In this document: positions 1 through 10,574 of the stretch, one piece after another
Position numbering within the stretch: the first letter of the stretch is position 1
Layout of the letters: each line of letters opens with the position of its first letter
Assembly (NCBI GenBank): GCA_949825045.1
Contig: OX463829.1
Coordinates: forward strand, 20,988,715 to 21,052,714
Source: Argyresthia goedartella
Lineage: Eukaryota > Arthropoda > Insecta > Lepidoptera > Argyresthiidae
Direction: 5' to 3'
DNA: 64,000 bases
Program-made: the position numbers and the translations under genes
The notes under the pieces: model-generated
Seen by the model: the letters and a program-made list of their open reading frames with translations, nothing else
Told to the model about the DNA's origin: nothing
The model's database searches: none

Positions 1-84
1 ATGGTTACCTACTTTGTACATTATTTTATTTTCATTTCATTTATTGGTTTGATTTCGATTAAGGTTAATTTATCTGAATAAATT
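1..84. other. AT-rich intronic sequence
   Basis: Short AT-rich lead-in to repeat B. No gene or motif seen. Confidence 0.4.
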
Positions 85-275
85 ATAAATATAAATTATT
101 AAAAGTGCGATTTATGTTTGTGTGTTTGTGGCTCAATTACGCTAAAACGGGTGAACGGATTTGAATGAAATTTAGTACAGAGATCGTTTATGAGCCAGAT
201 TAACATATGGGATACTTCTTGTATGACTGCACCAGAAGGAGGGTAACGTTATTTCGGTAAATGATAAATCTGCTG
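85..275 (+). repeat. Repeat B, copy 1
   Basis: About 190 bp resembling 2915-3128 in the same orientation. Shared blocks include GAACGGATTTGAAT, AGATTAACATAT, GGATACTT and CACCAGAAGGAGGGTAACG. The 'gtttgtgtgtttgtg...cacgct...gaacggattt' layout is common in lepidopteran interspersed repeats. It has no coding capacity. The two copies flank repeat A copy 1, but are too diverged to be a recent duplication. Confidence 0.7.
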
Positions 276-673
276 TTGATTTATAAAAGGCGATTTGCCG
301 CTAATCCCACACACGGGAATCAGAAACAACGATATCAATGACATAAATTTATACATCGTTGAACTAGAATTGTACTTTTATCTACAGACGTATCATAAAA
401 CCTCTTGACTGCGTCTTAAAACCGCACGTTATGACCAGCATAATAATATACTACTTGGTAAAACTATTTTCTTATCTGAATATTGATACATTATGACCAT
501 ATTTCGACATATTATGACTTTCAAATTTCGAACGCCGACGCCCGCCTGCGTGCCGCCCCTATACTCTATCCACCGAAACGAGTTAATAGAGCATTGTCTC
601 TGTCGCACAATCCCTTACAAAAGATAAGGACACAAAAAGGTGAGTGGGCGTCAACTATACTGATAAAAAGTTA

Positions 674-2601
674 AGGTGTGTTCATATGCGATGATTTTGT
701 GCGCTCAATAGTAAGCACTAAAACCACTTAAGTATTTTGTATTGAACTTAGAGAAAGAAAGAAAAATATTAAGACAATGTTTTAAAATAAAATTATGTAT
801 ATTTAAATAGTTTAACATATACAATTAATTAAATTATTCCGACGTATCACTACTGTCGCTGTCACTTCCCACGTTTATTATGAATGTTTCGGTCATTGTT
901 TCCACATTTCTGTCCATGGCATTCATTTTCGGTTCTACTATCTCTTCGACATGTTTTATGCATTTTTTCCATTTTGCAGCGTCAATATTTTGAATTGAGT
1001 TGTTTAATAAAATTTTTAATTCTGCCATCTTGTATGTTTTGTTGCGGGATGCGACATGTCCTTTAACTTGAGCCCAGATCAACTCTATCGGATTTAATTC
1101 GCAGTGATACGGCGGAAGTCGTACCACAGTTTTATTTTTAGCTTTCGCCATTTCGTCTACGACACGCGCCTCGTACTGCTCCTTATGATTTTTTACGATA
1201 TTCAGTAGCTCTCGTTTTAATAAATCATCCTGAAAGGGGATTTGTTTTTCTTTCAACCAATTAATTATCTCTTGTTTTTTATTTTTTTCAGTCGGAATTT
1301 GCTCTACTTTTCTTGAGTGGTACGAAGCGTTGTCCATTACAATAATACAATTATCATGTAACTTTTCAAGAATATTTTTGAACCAATTCTCAAACACTTC
1401 GGCATTCATATCTTGATGGTAATCTCCTTGCTTTTTTGACTCGAACACGTGTAAGCCCCCTTCTACAAATCCATCATCACTTCCAATATGAGTAATTATT
1501 AACCTTTTTCCTTTTCCTGGAACAATAAAAAATTGTATTGAATGATCTGATACAAAGTTAACGCTCACACAGTTTAAGATAACATAACAAACAATAAGTG
1601 CCGCCAATTAAGGATCGCTCAGGTACATTCAAACCTTTTCAAAGAATTGCATTAATGACAAAGACAGTTTTAACAATGGAATTATGTTAAAGAACTTACC
1701 GGAAGGATTTTTTAATCCAGTTGTCAGGCCATCAAGGAATGCGTCGCGTTTATTTTTCACATTTGTATCAGTCCATACGTTTGTAGTAGTATGGCCTTCA
1801 TTGAGCCAAGTCTCATCCAAGTAATATATTTTTTTCTTTTCTTCTCTTGCCATTTTCATTGTCCGCAAATAATTCCTCCGCCAAAAAAATATGTCGTCAC
1901 GATCAATCAATAAGCTGTTCCTGCATCTTTTAATGTACCTAAATCCAATCATTTTAAGGATTTTATGAAGTGTTGATCTTTTGAATGTCCCCAAAGTACC
2001 ATCTTCATTTATTGAATTCATTATTTTGTCCAATGTCGGTATCTCATTTCGGGAAAATAAATCGTGAACTTTTCTTCTTATAGCACATTTAGTTAAGTCG
2101 TCGATTGTGTCTACAATGAAAGTACGTTTTCTTGTTTTTTTGGGTGAATTTAAAACATTTTTAGTTTCTTTCTCTTTCAGAATTCTATAGATGGACATCC
2201 AATGAACACCCATAGATGATGCAACAGCTTTCATGACGTCATTGTTTGAAGGGGATTCCATGGAACTCCTCATAGATTGATACATGTTCCATATCATTGT
2301 TTTTTCAGTCGAGGAAAAGGCTCGTCGTCGCCTTTTTTCCACAGAGTTACCTCCATGTAAACTGTCGGCCATCTCACTTAGGCAAATCGACAGTAAACTC
2401 AAAAAGTCCGTTATACAAGCGCCAAGTCTTTAGGAATGCAATCAATCACAAAGCCGGGTCACACGTAACAAAATTATCCAGAGTCCAAATAACAAGCCGA
2501 GTCAAAAAATAAAATAATAGATTGCACTAGCACAGTGAGCACGTCTGAACAGTACGAGTCGCACGAACAAACTAAAAAAACTCGCGCTGTGAACACAGCC
2601 T
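674..2601 (-). mobile_element. IS630/Tc1/mariner element, DD82E (Sailor-like), with TIRs and TA TSD
   Basis: A 1.93-kb element with imperfect terminal inverted repeats: left AAGGTGTGTTCATATGCG, right (reverse complement) AAGGCTGTGTTCACAGCG, then a T-rich stretch on both sides. TA dinucleotides at 672-673 and 2602-2603 fit a TA target-site duplication. It carries one transposase gene on the minus strand. It lies inside repeat A copy 1, and uninterrupted sequence around the same point in copy 2 supports the insertion. Confidence 0.85.
834..2372 (-). CDS. DD82E transposase (two exons)
   Basis: Cut-and-paste transposase. The start is taken at the Met of MADSLHGG (2372), since upstream residues read into the TIR-side leader. 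Exon 1 is 2372-1700 and exon 2 is 1516-834. The 183-bp intron has a GTAAGT donor at 1699 and a TTCCAG acceptor at 1517, and restores a PSGKGKR junction; the product is about 451 aa. An N-terminal helix-turn-helix (SSMGVHWMSIYRILKE) binds the TIRs. The catalytic triad is D in YYLDETW (exon 1), D in IVMDNASYH, and E in LNPIELIW. There are 82 residues between the second D and the E, far more than the usual 34-39. No stop or frameshift seen. Confidence 0.85.
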
Positions 2602-2914
2602 TAACGTCATTGTTCGACCAATCACATGCCAGTATATATATATATTTTATAGTTTGTCTGTTAAGTTGGTACTACTGCACAAACTAAACAACTGTAGGGC
2701 AATTATCAATGCCACAATGCCGGTCGAACATGCGGTTCCTGAACACATCAAAGAAAGCTTATGAATATGTGTCTAGATAAACTTTAGGTAGTGAATGTAA
2801 CTGTACATAATTAGGCATTATGTATCAGTCACATAAACTACTATAATTATGCAGAATACCTTCTTGAATTCTACCTTAGAATATATTATTGCATTAGTTT
2901 TCGTTTAAGCCAAC

Positions 2915-3128
2915 TAATATTATAAATGTGAAAGTTGCGATGTTTAGATGTTTGAATGTTTGGATGTTTGGAGGTTTGTGTGTTTGTGCCTCAAACACGC
3001 TAACATTGCTGAACGGATTTGAATCAAATTTAGCACAGACATAGTTTTTGAGCTAGATTAACATATATAGGATACTTTTTATCCGACTGCACCAGAAGGA
3101 GGGTAACGTTATCTCGGTAAATGACAAT
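2915..3128 (+). repeat. Repeat B, copy 2
   Basis: Second copy of the repeat at 85-275, same orientation. It has a run of degenerate 'gatgtttgg' units (2938-2975) before the shared GAACGGATTTGAAT block. It is noncoding. Confidence 0.7.
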
Positions 3129-4021
3129 TCCTAGGAACTCGCAGATAGAGTTCCGGGCATCAGTTAGTTTATAATAAAATAATTCGAATGTATTGCTATC
3201 GCATATCGAACTACACGAGGGCCGCGAACTCATGCAGGATGTCGGCTCCGTATTTACGTCTATTTTATGCGCAATAAACGCGACCCATGCATACTTTAAA
3301 ATTGAAAATTCGCGATTGTATGATAAAGTAGCGACTTTACGCCTGGACCGGGAACGCGATAAAACGGGTGAAGGGTCAAAATAACCATCGATACATCATA
3401 AAATTATATGAAAGTCTAGTGCAGGGAAGCTGAGAGGTGAACAGGGCACAAGAAATTTATAGCGGTCTGCTTTCGAAGCCTATTGTGGAGAGGCCTATTT
3501 TATTACTTTTAAAAATGATTTTTACGGTAACGCTGTAGAGATGACACCGTGGGCGTATAAAGGCCTAATGTGGCATAAAAGTGGCGTCATAAAATGATGC
3601 TTAAAAACGGCGAGTATATTTGAATTTAAATATAAAATATGCGGCGTGTGGAGACGGGAAATCATTCGGAGCGTACTCACGCCGGAGTCGTTCGGCTAGA
3701 AATTTCTTTACAGACGCGGCGGAAAAATGTGCGCTTCTCTCTTACGACGGTCGTTCGGATTCACTGTCCGTGAAATTTGTCGTGGTTCGTGAAAGAAGCT
3801 CGTGGATGCATCTGAGTGCAGTCACTGAAATCTTACGATCGAGCTAAACACACACAATAAACTGTATGCTATTATTTGCTCTTATTAAGTCAGTATCTGT
3901 TGCGTTCTGGCGGAGGTCCAAGGTTTATGGTAGGATCAGTTCAACTAGCTGCTCTCTGGATAATAGACGGGCTATTAGAGTTCAAAATTAAGGGGATACT
4001 TGTACTATTTTTCGGATTGAG
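3129..4021. other. Intronic sequence, no gene seen
   Basis: Open frames here are short and have no recognisable domain. No splice-bounded semaphorin exon was found on the minus strand. Confidence 0.5.
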
Positions 4022-6345
4022 CATATAGCCCAATATAAAGGGGGGTTTCAGCTTATAATTGCAGAAAAATATTTTTTGTCTAGGATCATTTCGTATCGTG
4101 TGGGTATGGCAAATCTAAGTTTGCGACTCCAAAAGCGGGAGGGTAAGAAACATTTGGTGTCCCAAAAACCTCGAAGTTTTCGGGCTTATTCCATTTTTAC
4201 ACTTTTTATTCGAAAACGGTCCATATTTATTCGTTCGCTATAGAAATGAACCATGTTGAAAAAGTTAGTTTAAAAAGATAATTTTTCGCGTTAAAAAATA
4301 AAAAGAAATGCAAAACTACTGAACAGTGGTTAGATTTTTATTGGGGTCCAAAAAAGAAACATTTTTTCCCACTTTGCCAAAAACTGTGTTTCACCCATTT
4401 GCAATATGCTGTAACTTTCCAACAACAAACCTTATCAATCCCACCCATTTCTTAAAGTGATAGACATCAATCTCTTAATAATCTTAATCAAAAGCACCGA
4501 TTATATCCAAATCGGGACAATTTTATATTTTTTTGGACTTTAAAGCAAAATTTGGGAAATCCTTAATTTCACTTACAGTACGGAAATAAATTCTGACTGC
4601 ATCTGGAAATTGTCTCAATTGGAAAAAAAACAATCAAAATTTTTAATGAGCTTGACCTATTCAGCTGGTTTTTTGTTCCCTAGATACTCTACTTTTATTT
4701 TTATGCTTGCCCAGCCTGTGACGTGTGTGCCTATAATCTGATTAACTTTTTTAAGTTAACCTACTTTACTAAATATTCAGAAATGGTTGAGTGGAATAGA
4801 TAGTTAACATTTTATCTCATCTCATCGATATAGGTAAGAAAGTTTTTTTTCTAGCAAGTGTGTTGAAAAGCATTAGTCAGTACATTACACACTTGGCTAT
4901 CTTATCGCGCGAGGCTTCAGCAAGCGCGTATACTATACCGCCTCGTGTGAAATGAATGACCAACTTTGCATATAAAGAAGCTTCACAATCAGGAAGCCGG
5001 GAAAGAAGGGACAAGCTGACTCATCCTCCTCTACCTCATCGTACCAGTTCGAGAAGAAACACCTCCTGCTCGCACATGCCTTCTCTGGGCCATCATTGAA
5101 GGAAGCTGCTGGGGTGTTCTACAAGGTATCTGAAACTCCAGAAAACATCAGCAGAGCTGGGGAGAAGATCCGGATGGCAGTGTATGGTGGTACCGGAAGA
5201 ACGACCATACACAGCATCAATGATTTGCGGTATCATCTCTTTGTGAAGATATCAACGAAGGCGAAGTTCATTTTGCCCTGACTTCCTCCAACGCTCGATG
5301 CATTCTGCCAGGTTCAATGGTGGATGTGAAACACGCTGAACCCACTTGAATGGGGTTGGGGACGGGACAGTCATGGACTTAGCCCCATTCATAAAAAGAA
5401 AGATCCTGGTCCCCAAGAGCTTCTGAAACTGGTGTTCTACGGCTGCAAAAAGGGATGCGTTAGTGCATGCACTTGTCGCAAGTCAGGCCTCAATTGCACC
5501 ACTGCGTACAAGAACTGTGTGGCTCCAAACACTGGAGAGTTTGTTTTCGCACAAACACTCCAGACTTTGAACTCGACGTTGACTTGGACGGTGACGTCGC
5601 TGAGGAGCAAGGATGAGGCTGATGAGGAACTTTGGATCGAGGAAGTTGAGGAAAAAGAAACTGACAATGACCATGATGTACTTCTACAGGAAACAACGCC
5701 AACCAGTCTGGGGAAGAAGAGCCTCAACCGGGACAATCAAAACGTCCAAAATTGTAAATATTTCCAGCAGCTATGTAATTATTGTAAGCATCCTTTTAAA
5801 TCATTGTAAATCCAGAGAGATCCAAAGGCAAAGCAGATGCCTCAGAATGAAGTCAGAATTCCCGTACCGATATATATCAAAAAGAGCGAAAAACCGATTA
5901 AGGGAATTTAAGGATTTCCTCAATTGTGCTTTTGAGTAAAAATATAACAAAATTGGCCCAATTTGGAAAAAAGTTTGCTTTTTGAATTAACAAATTTATG
6001 CTCTACAACTTTTAGGAAGGGGTAAAACTGCTGCAATTTTTAAAACACACTTTTTTCCAAAGTTGGAAAAAAATTGCTCTTTTTGGACCTCCATAAAAGA
6101 CGAACAAATGGTTCAAATTTACATTTATTTTCATTTATCATCGTGAAATGTTGTCACACAACACGATTCTTTATAAATATGGATCGTTTTCAAATAAAAT
6201 TTTGTCCCCCTCCACTTTCGAGGTCGCAAACTTAGGTTTGGCGTGGGTGCCCACACGATACCAAACGATCCTAGAAATAAATATCTTTTGTTGCAATTAA
6301 TTTAAGCTGAATAGACTTTTGGATCATCTATATATTGGGCTAATA
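4022..6345 (+). mobile_element. Decayed DNA element with ~130-bp inverted termini and Cys-rich protein relic
   Basis: The ends are inverted repeats. The left arm (about 4022-4155) contains TATAGCCCAATATA, CTAGGATCATTT, TATCGTGTGGGT and AAGTTTGCGAC. The right arm (about 6205-6345, reverse complement) contains TATTAGCCCAATATA, CTAGGATCGTTT, TATCGTGTGGGC and AAGTTTGCGAC. The arms are roughly 75-80% alike by eye. The 2.3-kb element encloses a degenerate coding region at about 5050-5809. The superfamily cannot be assigned from sequence alone, and no convincing target duplication was identified. Confidence 0.72.
5050..5809 (+). pseudogene. Relic of TE-associated protein with EWGW and CXC-type cysteine motif
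   Basis: Three frames together resemble the C-terminal part of a protein family widespread in invertebrate genomes as repeat-borne copies. From 5096 the first frame reads AAGVFYKVSETPENISRAGE, AVYGG and LRYHLFVKISTKAKF. A second frame continues LPPTLDA and, after a TGA, NPLEWGW (about 5340-5360). The frame then stays open through PGPQELLKLVFYGC to CKKGCVSACTCRKSGLNC and CV. The Cx3CxxxCxC pattern resembles the CXC (TSO1/tesmin-like) arrangement. A stop at 5279-5281, an internal TGA and a missing segment show it is broken. Function unknown. Confidence 0.65.
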
Positions 6346-6631
6346 CCGTTCATTCATTTATTGCATTACAATAATCATTCACAAATGAATGAGATTTGTT
6401 CATTAGGAGGTTAGTTAAATCATTCCACCAGGGAGGGTGATCTAAAATTAGAAAATATTACAACTATTTATCAAAATTATTGATACTCTCAGATTGTCAA
6501 GATTAATATTGTTGTTATGTAATGCTGTTAATGTTTCCTGTGAATGACAAAAATAAAACCTTAAATTGTACTTACATATGTAATGGATATTTTCTATAAA
6601 TTACTAAAATAATACCTTAATTTGTACTTAC
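6346..6631. other. Intron 3' of the fourth semaphorin exon
   Basis: AT-rich sequence with a short duplicated motif (CCTTAA..TTGTACTTACATAT at about 6560-6580 and 6614-6636). The second copy contains the splice donor of the semaphorin exon; the first copy carries the same ACTTACATA, so a decoy donor sits about 55 bp away. Confidence 0.5.
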
Positions 6632-6739
6632 ATATAGGACCCAATCTTTGGGACTGTGTGCGTTGGTGCCACACACGTAGAGACGGGATCCATCCCCCAT
6701 AGGCTGGATCACTCTCACGTGGTTCCGGCAGTCGAAGTG
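6632..6739 (-). CDS. Sema-2a: Class 2 semaphorin exon (sema domain, fourth exon seen)
   Basis: A 108-nt, phase 0-0 exon of 36 codons on the minus strand. The acceptor is TTCACAG ending at 6740 and the donor is GTAAGT (6626-6631). It reads HFDCRNHVRVIQPMGDG, then RLYVCGTNAHSPKDW and VLY. DC-x-NHVRVIQ and LYVCGTNAH-x-PKD are hallmark class 2 semaphorin motifs. The next exon would continue at ANLTHLP or similar; nothing of this kind is visible in 1-6631, so the 3' half of the gene lies beyond the left edge. Confidence 0.94.
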
Positions 6740-6986
6740 CTGTGAACAACATGTTTCGTCATTTGATTGAAGAGATGGCATAGACTAGGGCTTTACAAGA
6801 TACCTATTTATACGTTCCGTGATATCATGAGACAGCAAAGAGATTTAGGATTAAGCCCGGAACAATGGAAAAATAATTGTTATAAAATACCCACTGATAA
6901 GAGGAATGTGTCAGAAAAACCTACTACATGTTAGAACGAAGGGTTTTTATAAGGGTTTTCCAATTACATTTGCGTTTTCCAATTCC

Positions 6987-7050
6987 TCAATCTTACTCGT
7001 ATCCGGGTAAAGACCGTGCCCCTCGGTGGGGAAATTAATGGGCTACATTA
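6987..7050 (+). repeat. Short interspersed repeat C, copy 1
   Basis: About 65 bp resembling 45270-45335: shared TTACTCGTAT, TGGGTAAAG (CGGGTAAAG here), GCCCCTCGGTG and ATTAATGGGCTAC. Same orientation, noncoding, family unknown. Confidence 0.6.
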
Positions 7051-7394
7051 AATTATTATTCCAATAACATTTACGGTAAAACCCTAGTAAGTAATTGACG
7101 GAGCGAGCAAAGCGTCCGAGAGTTTCGGGATTGGCCAAAAATGTGTTTGCGCTTCTGTCTTGTCTCGCCTACAGATCGCATTTCCCAACTGATTTTAACG
7201 AAAATTGGCACACAAGTTTCTTAATTCAATTTAAAAAAATTTGGTCGGTCGCAATTTTCGACTGGGGGCAAAAAAGGGGGGAATAGCGGGGAAGTTTGCT
7301 GTGGCGTTATTTATCGACGGATTAAAATCAAATTTAAGAGGCACACTAAGGACTTCATTCTATACAAGATGTTGCAAAAAAACAAGTTTGCTGT

Positions 7395-7805
7395 AGACCG
7401 GGTCTGGGGTCGGTTCGTGCGTCGTAATGTTTTGTATACAAGCAACTTGATGCGTTTCGTGCGTTTTCAATAATGTAGCAAAAAAGCCTTCACCTTCAAA
7501 ATTCCTGAAAAATTATGGACCGATAAGAACGTCGGTCATTCGCATGTGAGAGAAACCCATGTCCTAGTCCCGAAGGAAAAAACGTTTTAAGCCAGAGACC
7601 TAGATTATATATGCCTCAGACACTGACTTGCACAGTTTCTGGAAAAACGCCCATCTAAGTCTGGTTCCTATGGCGTTATTTGTAGAAGAACGCACGAAAC
7701 GGGCCCATTGAAATCAGCAAAATAAAAGGACGCCCGAACCGCACTCAACGGTGAAGGCTTCTTTTCAAAAAATGACAACGCACGAACCGAACCCAAACCA
7801 TGGAC
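7395..7805. repeat. MITE-like inverted repeat
   Basis: The left arm (7395-7495) contains GGTCTGGGGTCGGTTCGTGCG and ends AAAGCCTTCACC. The right arm (7735-7805), reverse-complemented, reads TTTGGGTTCGGTTCGTGCG and GAAGCCTTCACC. The left arm carries an extra ~35 bp. No ORF; a non-autonomous foldback element is the likeliest reading. Confidence 0.55.
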
Positions 7806-8723
7806 GGATTTCAATTTTTGAAATTGATGCGAGTTGTACTGTTCTCACAGGACCACTAACAATCTGGACAATCATGTCAAAAATATCAACTGTTTGCTAA
7901 TCAATTAGGCAGAAAATAATTGTATTGAAAACACATTGATATATGGCGGGTGCTGGCGTCCATTCTGCGTTCCTCGGGCGAAATCCATTGGAATAATAGT
8001 TCTGCATGCATGCACCATGCACGGCATTCACCAGATTCGTGATTATGCAAATTTGCTTTCGATATAAATATTGAACGGCGCATTAATATTCTGAACGACA
8101 GGAATTGCATTGCTCATTTCTGTTGATACAACGCCGTGGAAATTAACCCATTCTGATTTAAATTCTTTCGCTGAATTTTCCGGGCGGCATTAATAGAAGA
8201 TTTCTAGTTTTTATTAAATATTGAACCCTATGTTATAGAGATTTTAACTACCTACCTACCGTAAGCAGCAAGTCACCCCATTTAGTCTCTGCTTTCCTGC
8301 TGTCTATTTATATTATCCTTTTACCCATATAATTGTGTACAGAAGTATTTTAGTATGTATTTATAATTATGATTTCGCCTTTTTCCAACTTTAGGAAGGT
8401 ACCACTTAACCCTAATTTTAACCGTAATTTTAAAGGAGGCATCGATTTTGAATCTTATGTTATAAAACTCAAAACCTGTAACGGGTTTTCATCCATAGCT
8501 CGGACAAACACGCTTGGAGGGTTGACTCACTGAACATAATTTGCTTATCTATTTCAGCAAGTGAATGACCTAGCTTCAACCATGGCATAATCACTGCGGT
8601 CATGTTGCAGTAACACTGAATACAATCGGAACTAATTTCCTTCAGGTCAGCACAATACTGCAAGACTAGCGTGTCGAATTTGGAGCTCCTTAGCACAAAA
8701 ATGGAAACATAATTATTATTGTT
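7806..8723. other. Intronic sequence, no gene seen
   Basis: Contains a 124-codon minus-strand open frame (8469-8843) with hydrophobic N-terminus but no recognised domain and no splice context. Treated as noncoding. Confidence 0.4.
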
Positions 8724-8745
8724 TGACGACCCGAATGGCCGAGAT
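8724..8745 (+). repeat. Fragment of SINE head
   Basis: TGACGACCCGAATGGCCGAG matches the first bases of the two SINEs at 8907 and 41818, then similarity stops. Either a very truncated copy or a chance tRNA-like piece. Confidence 0.4.
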
Positions 8746-8906
8746 AATAAATGATATATAGTAAATAAAATACAAAAGCACGAAAATAAAATATATATCA
8801 AACATATACTACTTATGTATACAGATATAAAAGTAACTATCACGAAAGATACAAGAAATGCTCTTTCAATCTTTTCTTTAATTAATACCTAATGTTGACC
8901 ATCATC

Positions 8907-9180
8907 TGACGACCAGAATGGCCGAGTCGGCAGTGACCCTGCCTACGAAGCCAAAGGTCCCGCGTTCGAGTCCCGGTGGGGGCAAATACTTGATTGATGA
9001 GAGCGTATGTTTGTACCCTAGTCATGGTTGTTTATCTATCCAAGTATAATATTTATCAACATAAGTATTTGTATCGTTGTCTAGTACCCAATATACAGGG
9101 AATCCTAGTTTGTGGCTATATCAATGTGTGTAAATAGTGTCCAAGGTGTTATTAATAGTGTTCAAGGTATTATTGTTATT
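8907..9180 (+). mobile_element. tRNA-derived SINE, copy 1
   Basis: The head has an A-box-like TGGCCGAGTCGG (8920s) and a B-box GTTCGAGTCC (about 8973) in tRNA-like spacing, so an internal RNA polymerase III promoter is likely. The body (CCTAGTCATGGTTGTTTATC, TTGTCTAGTACCCAA, ATACAGGGAAT, ATCAATGTGTGT) is shared with the copy at 41818-42076. The tail is a degenerate TATTATT run. Internal sequence 'gtgt(c/t)caaggt' is repeated near the end. It depends on a LINE for movement. Confidence 0.85.
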
Positions 9181-10377
9181 TGGTAGTCTCAACGCGCCCC
9201 GATTGAAAATAGTATTTGTGAAAATTTCATATCCCAGTAGGTAAGTGGAAGAAGAATTATAAAATATCATGCCTATTCCAAATAGAGTAGTGAACCGGTC
9301 AAGACCTGGACTTGGTTATGGGGCATCGCGATTTAGAACCTTATACCATGGTAATACAATTCAAAAACCTATAACGGTAGTTGGTCTTATACGTTTCCAG
9401 GTACCAAGGGGTTAAGAGCCAAATTGCTCAATTGAAATGTTCCAAGCGTGGGTAGACGGTAGACAAGCATGACATGACATTTCGCTCCGTTTATTAGAGC
9501 GAGTATCTCGAATTCTCAATTCCCGACATTCTGAAATCTCTAGTCGTGTCAAATTAATAATTTTCTAAGTGACAGCCACGTGACATCTAATTAGTTTGGC
9601 CTGACAGGAAGCTAGATTGAAATCCACATAAAAGGTATTTTCATTTTCAAGAGCTACGTATATTTAAAGCCAGATTTCATTTGCGTTTCATTTAATCTAA
9701 AAAGCATTTATTTATTCGATCATTCCTTTTAAATAAAATACAAAAACGAGTAACCCTTTGTATGCTGCCTGTTTTAGTACTGATGTTGTTATTCGCACGC
9801 GTTGGTATTAAGTGTTGTGCTTTTGTTTTGGCAAGAAAAAAACTTGTACGCCCGCGGAAAAGTTGCGCCGACATTGTTCGGAAGTAATTATCGGATTAAT
9901 ATACTCCGGAGCGTTTTGCCGTCAGCTAGTGACGTGGACGAGGAGCTGGTGTGCTCTCTGAAACAATCATAATTAAGCGGGAGAACAATTTGGGCTCAAG
10001 TGGAAGTTTCTTTTAACGGCACTTAGCGAGCGCTTGCATAAGTTCACGGCGAACTAATGCTCTCGAATCGTCCATTTCGTTAATTATTCCGCACATTGTA
10101 CGTAAGTAGATTTACGGGCAGCTTATCTCGCCTCCGTTTCAGATTTTTCCCGGAGGAACCATTCGCTTCCGAGTGCTGACCGTCTGAGTTCTCCTTTTTT
10201 AATGGCAATCGATTCCTTTTATTGAGAAATTAACAGGACGTATTTGCATTCGCGACGAGAGAGAAGGTTGTAAAGGTAATTTCCGTTTCGCAGATGATAA
10301 AACTTATCGAATATAAAATGAGGACTATGACTAGACATTGATGTGCACAGGTGATGGTATCTCAAAGAAGTTTTACG
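9181..10377. other. Intronic sequence, no gene seen
   Basis: No convincing coding frame. The segment has a few GC-rich patches (9900-10180) but no motif I can name. Confidence 0.45.
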
Positions 10378-10416
10378 TATTATGAAAGATCAGTTGCGCA
10401 CTTGTCGTAAAAAGTT
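10378..10416 (+). repeat. 39-nt direct repeat, left copy
   Basis: TATTATGAAAGATCAGTTG then CGCACTTGTCGTAAAAAGTT. It recurs at 11683-11721 with one mismatch (C/A). The segment between the copies is 1266 bp. Confidence 0.8.
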
Positions 10417-10516
10417 AACGTGTTGTCAGTAAAAAGTAAAACCTCAGAATCTGAACTCTTCATATGACTTTTTCATCGAAATTACCGAAGTTGTGTGATT
10501 TACCCTTACTTATGTG

Positions 10517-10574
10517 TTTCACCGACAGCATTAAGAAAATGTATGTGGACATTTTCTTAATGCTGTCGGTGAAA
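10517..10574. repeat. Perfect 26-bp foldback hairpin
   Basis: Arms 10517-10542 and 10549-10574 are perfect reverse complements (TTTCACCGACAGCATTAAGA... and its mirror), with a 6-nt loop ATGTGG. The stem has no mismatch, unlike an old microRNA precursor; a recent inverted duplication is the simpler explanation. Confidence 0.9.

Larger units (their letters stand above)
376..2845 (+). repeat. Repeat A, copy 1, split by a DDE transposon
   Basis: The two halves, 376-673 and 2602-2845, match the interrupted copy 2 (24840-24961, 32219-32382, 36687-36920). The left half shares ACTGCGT, AAAACCGCACGTTA and AAATTTCGAACGCCGACGCC. The right half shares AGTTGGTACTAC, ACATGCGGTTCCTGAACAC and GTCACATAAACTACTAT. 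Open frames in it are short and I see no coding function. Family name unknown; no clear terminal inverted repeats were found. It may be a non-autonomous element or part of a longer one. Confidence 0.75.

Noticed and set aside
483..674. 63-codon frame (ISNADARLRAAP) as a small gene
   Set aside because: It is a translation of repeat A; a related frame at 32219 diverges and shifts, as noncoding repeats do.
8469..8843. 124-codon minus frame with weak similarity to the frame at 19029-19403 (TxVIxMP..LGHS)
   Set aside because: Similarity covers about 15 residues only, the N-terminus is low-complexity hydrophobic, and no splice or start context supports a gene.
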